Positions 62,878 to 64,000 of a DNA stretch of 64,000 bases are shown here, piece by piece. The first letter of the stretch is position 1, and each line of letters starts with the position of its first letter. The notes under the pieces are model-generated. The model worked only from the letters and a program-made list of their open reading frames with translations. It was not told the DNA's origin and searched no databases. This stretch comes from Paenibacillus crassostreae (lineage in GTDB: Bacteria > Bacillota > Bacilli > Paenibacillales > Paenibacillaceae): positions 1,736,001 through 1,800,000 of the forward strand of contig NZ_CP017770.1 in NCBI RefSeq assembly GCF_001857945.1, in the 5' to 3' direction. A program made the position numbers and the translations under genes.

Positions 62878-63789
62878 TTAAATATTCAGAGAATTTAATG
62901 GATTATATTTATCATTTTCCAATCTCAGTTCATTCCCCCACATAGAAACATATCTCATCGTAACAGTAATGTTTTGGTGACGCATTAGCTTTTGAATGGC
63001 AACAGCACTCATTCCAGACATAGCAAGTCGATGGCAAAATGTATGACGAAAGGTATGAGCAGATACTCTAACATCTATAAAATTCATTTTTTGTCCCAGA
63101 TATTTAAAAACTAACATCAATGAGTTCTCAGTCATTTGAGTATTATCTCTTTTCACAAAAACATAATCACTTAAGTCTCCCCAATGCTGTTTACAGAAAA
63201 TATTATATGCTGCTAACTCCTTAGATAACTTATCAGTTATCGGAAGGGTATCTCTCCTTCTACTTTTCCCGAAGACTGCAATGGTTTGATTAATAAAATC
63301 AATATCCGACCATTTGAGATTAATAATTTCACCTCGTCTAATCCCAGTTCCGAGTAAAGTTACTATCATCATATAATCGCGATAAGCAACATAATTTTTG
63401 TCTCGTTGCTTAATACGTCTGTAGAAGTTCAGCATCTGTCGTATTTGTTCATCAGAGAAAACATTAGTCTTAACATCTTCCTTTTGCATTTTAACTCGTT
63501 TAGCAGGATTCTTCGTTATAACTTCACATTCCACCATATAGTTCAAAAAGGCTCTAATTCTCATGATTTTAGTATTGATTGAACCTGCTTTGTTACCTCT
63601 TTCTTGACATTCCATAAGATGTTGGCGTACATGGTTATAGGCAATGTCTTCTACACTTACAACCTCATGATGAATACAATATTCCACAAATGCTCCGAGC
63701 ATTGTTTGATAGTTCCTAATGTTCTTCTCTGTCGTGTTCCTGAACCGTCTGTCATCTAGAAAATCCTGATAAGCAAATTTTAATAACAT
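62878..63789 (-). CDS. Tyrosine recombinase/integrase
   Basis: A 303-residue integrase. N-terminal SAM-like DNA-binding domain (TTEKNIRNYQTMLGAFVEYC), then the catalytic domain: Arg in GTGIRRGEIINLKW, HTFRHTFCHRL (His-x-x-Arg), LMRHQNITVTMRYVSM with the nucleophilic Tyr. It lies 124 bp from the right direct repeat, the usual place for the integrase of an island. AGGAGG is 11 bases before the ATG and lies inside a strong stem-loop. Confidence 0.93.
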   Translation of the reverse strand: MLLKFAYQDFLDDRRFRNTTEKNIRNYQTMLGAFVEYCIHHEVVSVEDIAYNHVRQHLMECQERGNKAGSINTKIMRIRAFLNYMVECEVITKNPAKRVKMQKEDVKTNVFSDEQIRQMLNFYRRIKQRDKNYVAYRDYMMIVTLLGTGIRRGEIINLKWSDIDFINQTIAVFGKSRRRDTLPITDKLSKELAAYNIFCKQHWGDLSDYVFVKRDNTQMTENSLMLVFKYLGQKMNFIDVRVSAHTFRHTFCHRLAMSGMSAVAIQKLMRHQNITVTMRYVSMWGNELRLENDKYNPLNSLNI

Positions 63790-63793
63790 AAAA

Positions 63794-63825
63794 AAGACTA
63801 CCTCCTGTTTTTAGGAAGTAGTCTT
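63794..63825 (-). terminator. Stem-loop that masks the integrase RBS
   Basis: On the minus strand AAGACTACTTCCT-AAAAAC-AGGAGGTAGTCTT (13 pairs, one G-U), followed by TTTTTT and the ATG. It has the form of an intrinsic terminator, and the RBS AGGAGG lies entirely in the 3' arm. Confidence 0.75.
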
Positions 63826-63912
63826 TACTTTAGAAAATAGTTTTTTACGTGACCAGTTCTCAAAACGAGCGAAAAATAGCCTTAACTATTTCTCAAATGT
63901 AGGGCAAAAGCC

Positions 63913-63931
63913 TACATCATGCCGCCCATGA
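63913..63931. repeat. Right attachment-type repeat (groEL 3' end)
   Basis: TACATCATGCCGCCCATGA, identical to 54196-54214. A small hairpin (GTAGGGC / GCCTAC type) lies to its left, as expected for a groEL terminator. No groEL coding sequence lies to its right within the window. Confidence 0.75.
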
Positions 63932-64000
63932 GACAAATAAGATTTTATGGGTATTTTGAGTCTTTTTGTGGCGATTTTGTCCGATTGACTACAGAAATTA

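Overview
The window looks like chromosome of a low-GC, endospore-forming Gram-positive bacterium, most likely Paenibacillus or a close relative. Pointers are LplABC/YesMN-type sugar uptake with AraC-type regulators, collagen-like surface proteins with spore-type promoter motifs, an SLH-anchored surface protein, strong AGGAGG ribosome binding sites and frequent TTG/GTG starts. No rRNA, tRNA or CRISPR array was seen.

Layout. 1-2.6 kb: 3'-truncated malic enzyme, glutathione peroxidase and an OhrR/MarR-type repressor with two operator-like palindromes. 2.7-8.4 kb: membrane-linked alpha/beta hydrolase, then a two-component system with a BcrA-type ABC exporter. 8.5-12.6 kb: GH26 beta-mannanase, DUF6081 protein, UbiA-type prenyltransferase, GNAT acetyltransferase. 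12.7-25.2 kb: a sugar-acid catabolic block (KDPG aldolase, KDG kinase, LacI-type regulator, PHP phosphatase, LplA/B/C-type importer, YesM/YesN-type two-component pair, NAD-dependent sugar dehydrogenase/epimerase) with one perfect and two near-perfect CcpA (cre) sites. 25.4-26.3 kb: EamA transporter.

26.4-41.5 kb is the most interesting block. A tight operon encodes RfbH, RfbF and RfbG (the CDP-3,6-dideoxyhexose route), a ThDP enzyme whose context resembles YerE (branched-chain yersiniose synthesis), and an acetyltransferase-glycosyltransferase fusion. Beside it are three more GT2 glycosyltransferases and three paralogous spore-surface-type proteins. Two of these carry collagen repeats and one is the N-terminal domain alone. 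All three have a sigma-K-like -10 motif at the same distance from the start. I read this as a locus that builds a spore-surface filament and decorates its Thr-rich collagen stalk with an unusual branched dideoxy sugar.

41.5-54 kb: GH94-type phosphorylase, TruA, a phosphonate-type ABC importer (phnD-phnC-phnE-phnE) behind a well-phased PhoP box, a YunD-like nucleotidase, a ZinT lipoprotein behind a near-perfect Zur box, small membrane proteins, a VOC protein and an SDR. Two families of palindromic repeats (A and B) are scattered here, with B nested inside A at about 41.7-41.86 kb.

54.2-63.9 kb is an integrative element bounded by 19-bp direct repeats that match the end of groEL (Met-Gly-Gly-Met-Met-stop on the minus strand). 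It carries a tyrosine integrase at its right end, a DUF3006-like ORF directly after the integrase stop, a decayed resolvase, a frameshifted small gene, and one dominant cargo gene: a 2.2-kilo-residue surface protein with lamin-tail domains, a calcineurin-like phosphoesterase and three SLH domains. Sequence right of the second repeat resembles sequence right of the first, which suggests a tandem array of related elements at groEL.
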